Assembly (NCBI GenBank): GCA_017550685.1
Contig: JAFZOJ010000084.1
Span: 1 to 61,340, forward strand
DNA length: 61,340 nucleotides
Direction of reading: 5' to 3'
From: Treponema sp.
GTDB lineage: Bacteria; Spirochaetota; Spirochaetia; Treponematales; Treponemataceae
Shown here: one piece after another, positions 60,533 to 61,340 of the stretch
How the letters are laid out: each line of letters starts with the position of its first letter
How positions within the stretch are numbered: position 1 is the first letter of the stretch
Program-made: the position numbers and the translations under genes
The notes under the pieces: model-generated
What the model was told of the DNA's origin: nothing
Databases searched by the model: none
The model's input: only the letters and a program-made list of their open reading frames with translations

Positions 60533-61340
60533 ATGAAAAATTTTTTATTACAAAAAAAATTTCTATTTGCAATAAAAATATTATCCATTCTTTGTGCTCT
60601 TTTTTTAACAGGTATAGAAGTTTTTAATCAATTAACGAGACCTTTTTTTTCGGACTCTTTAATTGATTTCTATTCTTTAAGAAGGCTAATGGGAAACACA
60701 TTCATTATAATTCTCTTCATAAACCTTTCATTACAACCACAAAAACTTGGAATCTTAGCAATATGCAGTTTTTATTATGCTTTTACTTGCAGTTTTTTTG
60801 ATTCAGATAATCCAATGGGAATCTGTATGTATTTTCTTGGCATTTGTGTTTTATATGTCAGAGGAGAATTGTTTGTAAAAACAAAACAAAGAATTATAGA
60901 ACTTTCTTTACTATACCTTGTAATATTACTATCGGGCTTTAATCATGGATTTAAGGAATTATCCACAAAACTCGGTTATTCCCTCGTTCTTGGGATAATT
61001 AATTTTCTCTTTATAATAACTTTAGAATATCATAGAACTCCTAAAATTAATAATTCCAAAATTCTAAACCTTGCAAATTATCCAGGACTTGTGAAAAATG
61101 ATGTTCTTCTATTACAAGAAGTTTTAGACAAAAAACAATATAAAGAAATTGCTATCGATTTATACAGAGCAGAAGGAACTATTCGTAATCGCCTTAATAA
61201 GATTTATGATATTCTTGGTGTCATGGATAGAATGGGATTTATTTCAACTTACATGGGATATGAAATAGTTTTCCAAAAGGGCGAATTTACAAATAAACAG
61301 GAAAACTCTAAAATACTTCTATATAAGAAGAAGAAGAAGA
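60533..61340 (+). CDS. membrane protein with C-terminal HTH (3' partial, runs off the window)
   Basis: The frame is open from the ATG at 60533 to the last base (269 codons without a stop), so the 3' end is outside the window. The first 165 or so residues form about five or six transmembrane helices (FAIKILSILCALFLTG; LMGNTFIIILFINLSL; further pairs to YSLVLGIINFLFIITLEY). From about 205 on comes a helix-turn-helix-like segment (IAIDLYRAEGTIRNRLNKIY) resembling LuxR-type domains. It resembles in design the regulator at 899-1408: membrane part plus HTH. No clear ribosome-binding site is seen, so translation may be coupled to the preceding gene. Confidence 0.65.
   Translation, partial: MKNFLLQKKFLFAIKILSILCALFLTGIEVFNQLTRPFFSDSLIDFYSLRRLMGNTFIIILFINLSLQPQKLGILAICSFYYAFTCSFFDSDNPMGICMYFLGICVLYVRGELFVKTKQRIIELSLLYLVILLSGFNHGFKELSTKLGYSLVLGIINFLFIITLEYHRTPKINNSKILNLANYPGLVKNDVLLLQEVLDKKQYKEIAIDLYRAEGTIRNRLNKIYDILGVMDRMGFISTYMGYEIVFQKGEFTNKQENSKILLYKKKKK

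Noticed and set aside
61300..61340. AAG repeat at the window end considered as a simple-sequence phase-variable tract
   Set aside because: It is only four or five units and is cut by the window edge; it cannot be judged.
48479..61340. Island considered as a prophage
   Set aside because: No integrase, capsid, terminase or tail gene is visible in this part; only conflict-type and unknown genes are seen.

Overview
The window looks like a chromosomal piece of a spirochaete, most likely a host-associated Treponema. This is inferred from gene content (rpoN, hpf, hprK and ptsH together, Treponema-style lipoproteins, a two-CNB-domain regulator, a FliM-like protein) and from moderately low GC; no rRNA or other species marker is present. 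Most genes are housekeeping or small accessory genes. There are two tRNAs (Thr-CGT and Leu-CAA, both minus strand) and no recognisable transposase, integrase or CRISPR array.

Layout. 1-9,000: small enzymes (HAD phosphatase, three methyltransferases, an APH-like kinase, an adenosine-deaminase relative, GNATs), a membrane-bound LuxR-type regulator, a Phd/ParE toxin-antitoxin pair coupled to a CPBP protease, and a GNAT-pyrophosphatase fusion. 9,000-24,300: aldo/keto reductase, sstT, LMW phosphatase, cysE-like, radA, a TIGR02757 protein, an Hsp20 with a near-perfect sigma-54 promoter, an orphan DNA methyltransferase, tRNA-Thr, CNB regulator, PHP protein, comM, a repeat-flanked GIY-YIG gene, tRNA-Leu and recQ. 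24,300-30,600: two ORF6N/PLD-like paralogues, a lipoprotein, an unusual HTH-FliM fusion and a DUF1015 protein. 30,600-42,850: a transporter, then the rpoN / hpf / hprK / ptsH / holA cluster, a lipoprotein plus LysM-like pair, NUDIX, cytidylate-kinase-like, pgsA and nnr. 42,850-48,150: an envelope operon (trypsin-like protease with a barrel-like C-terminus and two small exported proteins), an XRE-desulfoferrodoxin protein, GNAT, nucleotidase and Dabb.

At about 48,480 the window changes character. Only the 3' end of carB remains, and beyond it lies a visibly more AT-rich island reaching the end of the window. It carries a DUF1016/YhcG PD-(D/E)xK nuclease, a 1558-residue STAND NTPase with a nuclease-like N-terminus (Avs-like), DUF3606 and DUF2158 proteins, a nucleotide-cyclase-like/STAND NTPase fusion with an apparent N-terminal frameshift, a truncated small gene, two exported proteins (one with a glycine-zipper-like tail), an unknown protein and a membrane-bound HTH regulator. 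This is best read as an anti-phage or conflict island.

Two families of dispersed palindromic repeats run through the chromosome part. One (GGTCCCTGAG..CTTCGAAGGG type) brackets the GIY-YIG gene in inverted orientation and is also inserted in frame inside the DUF1015 gene. Many genes have an extended -10 box 6-10 bases before the start codon and no Shine-Dalgarno sequence, which suggests leaderless transcripts.
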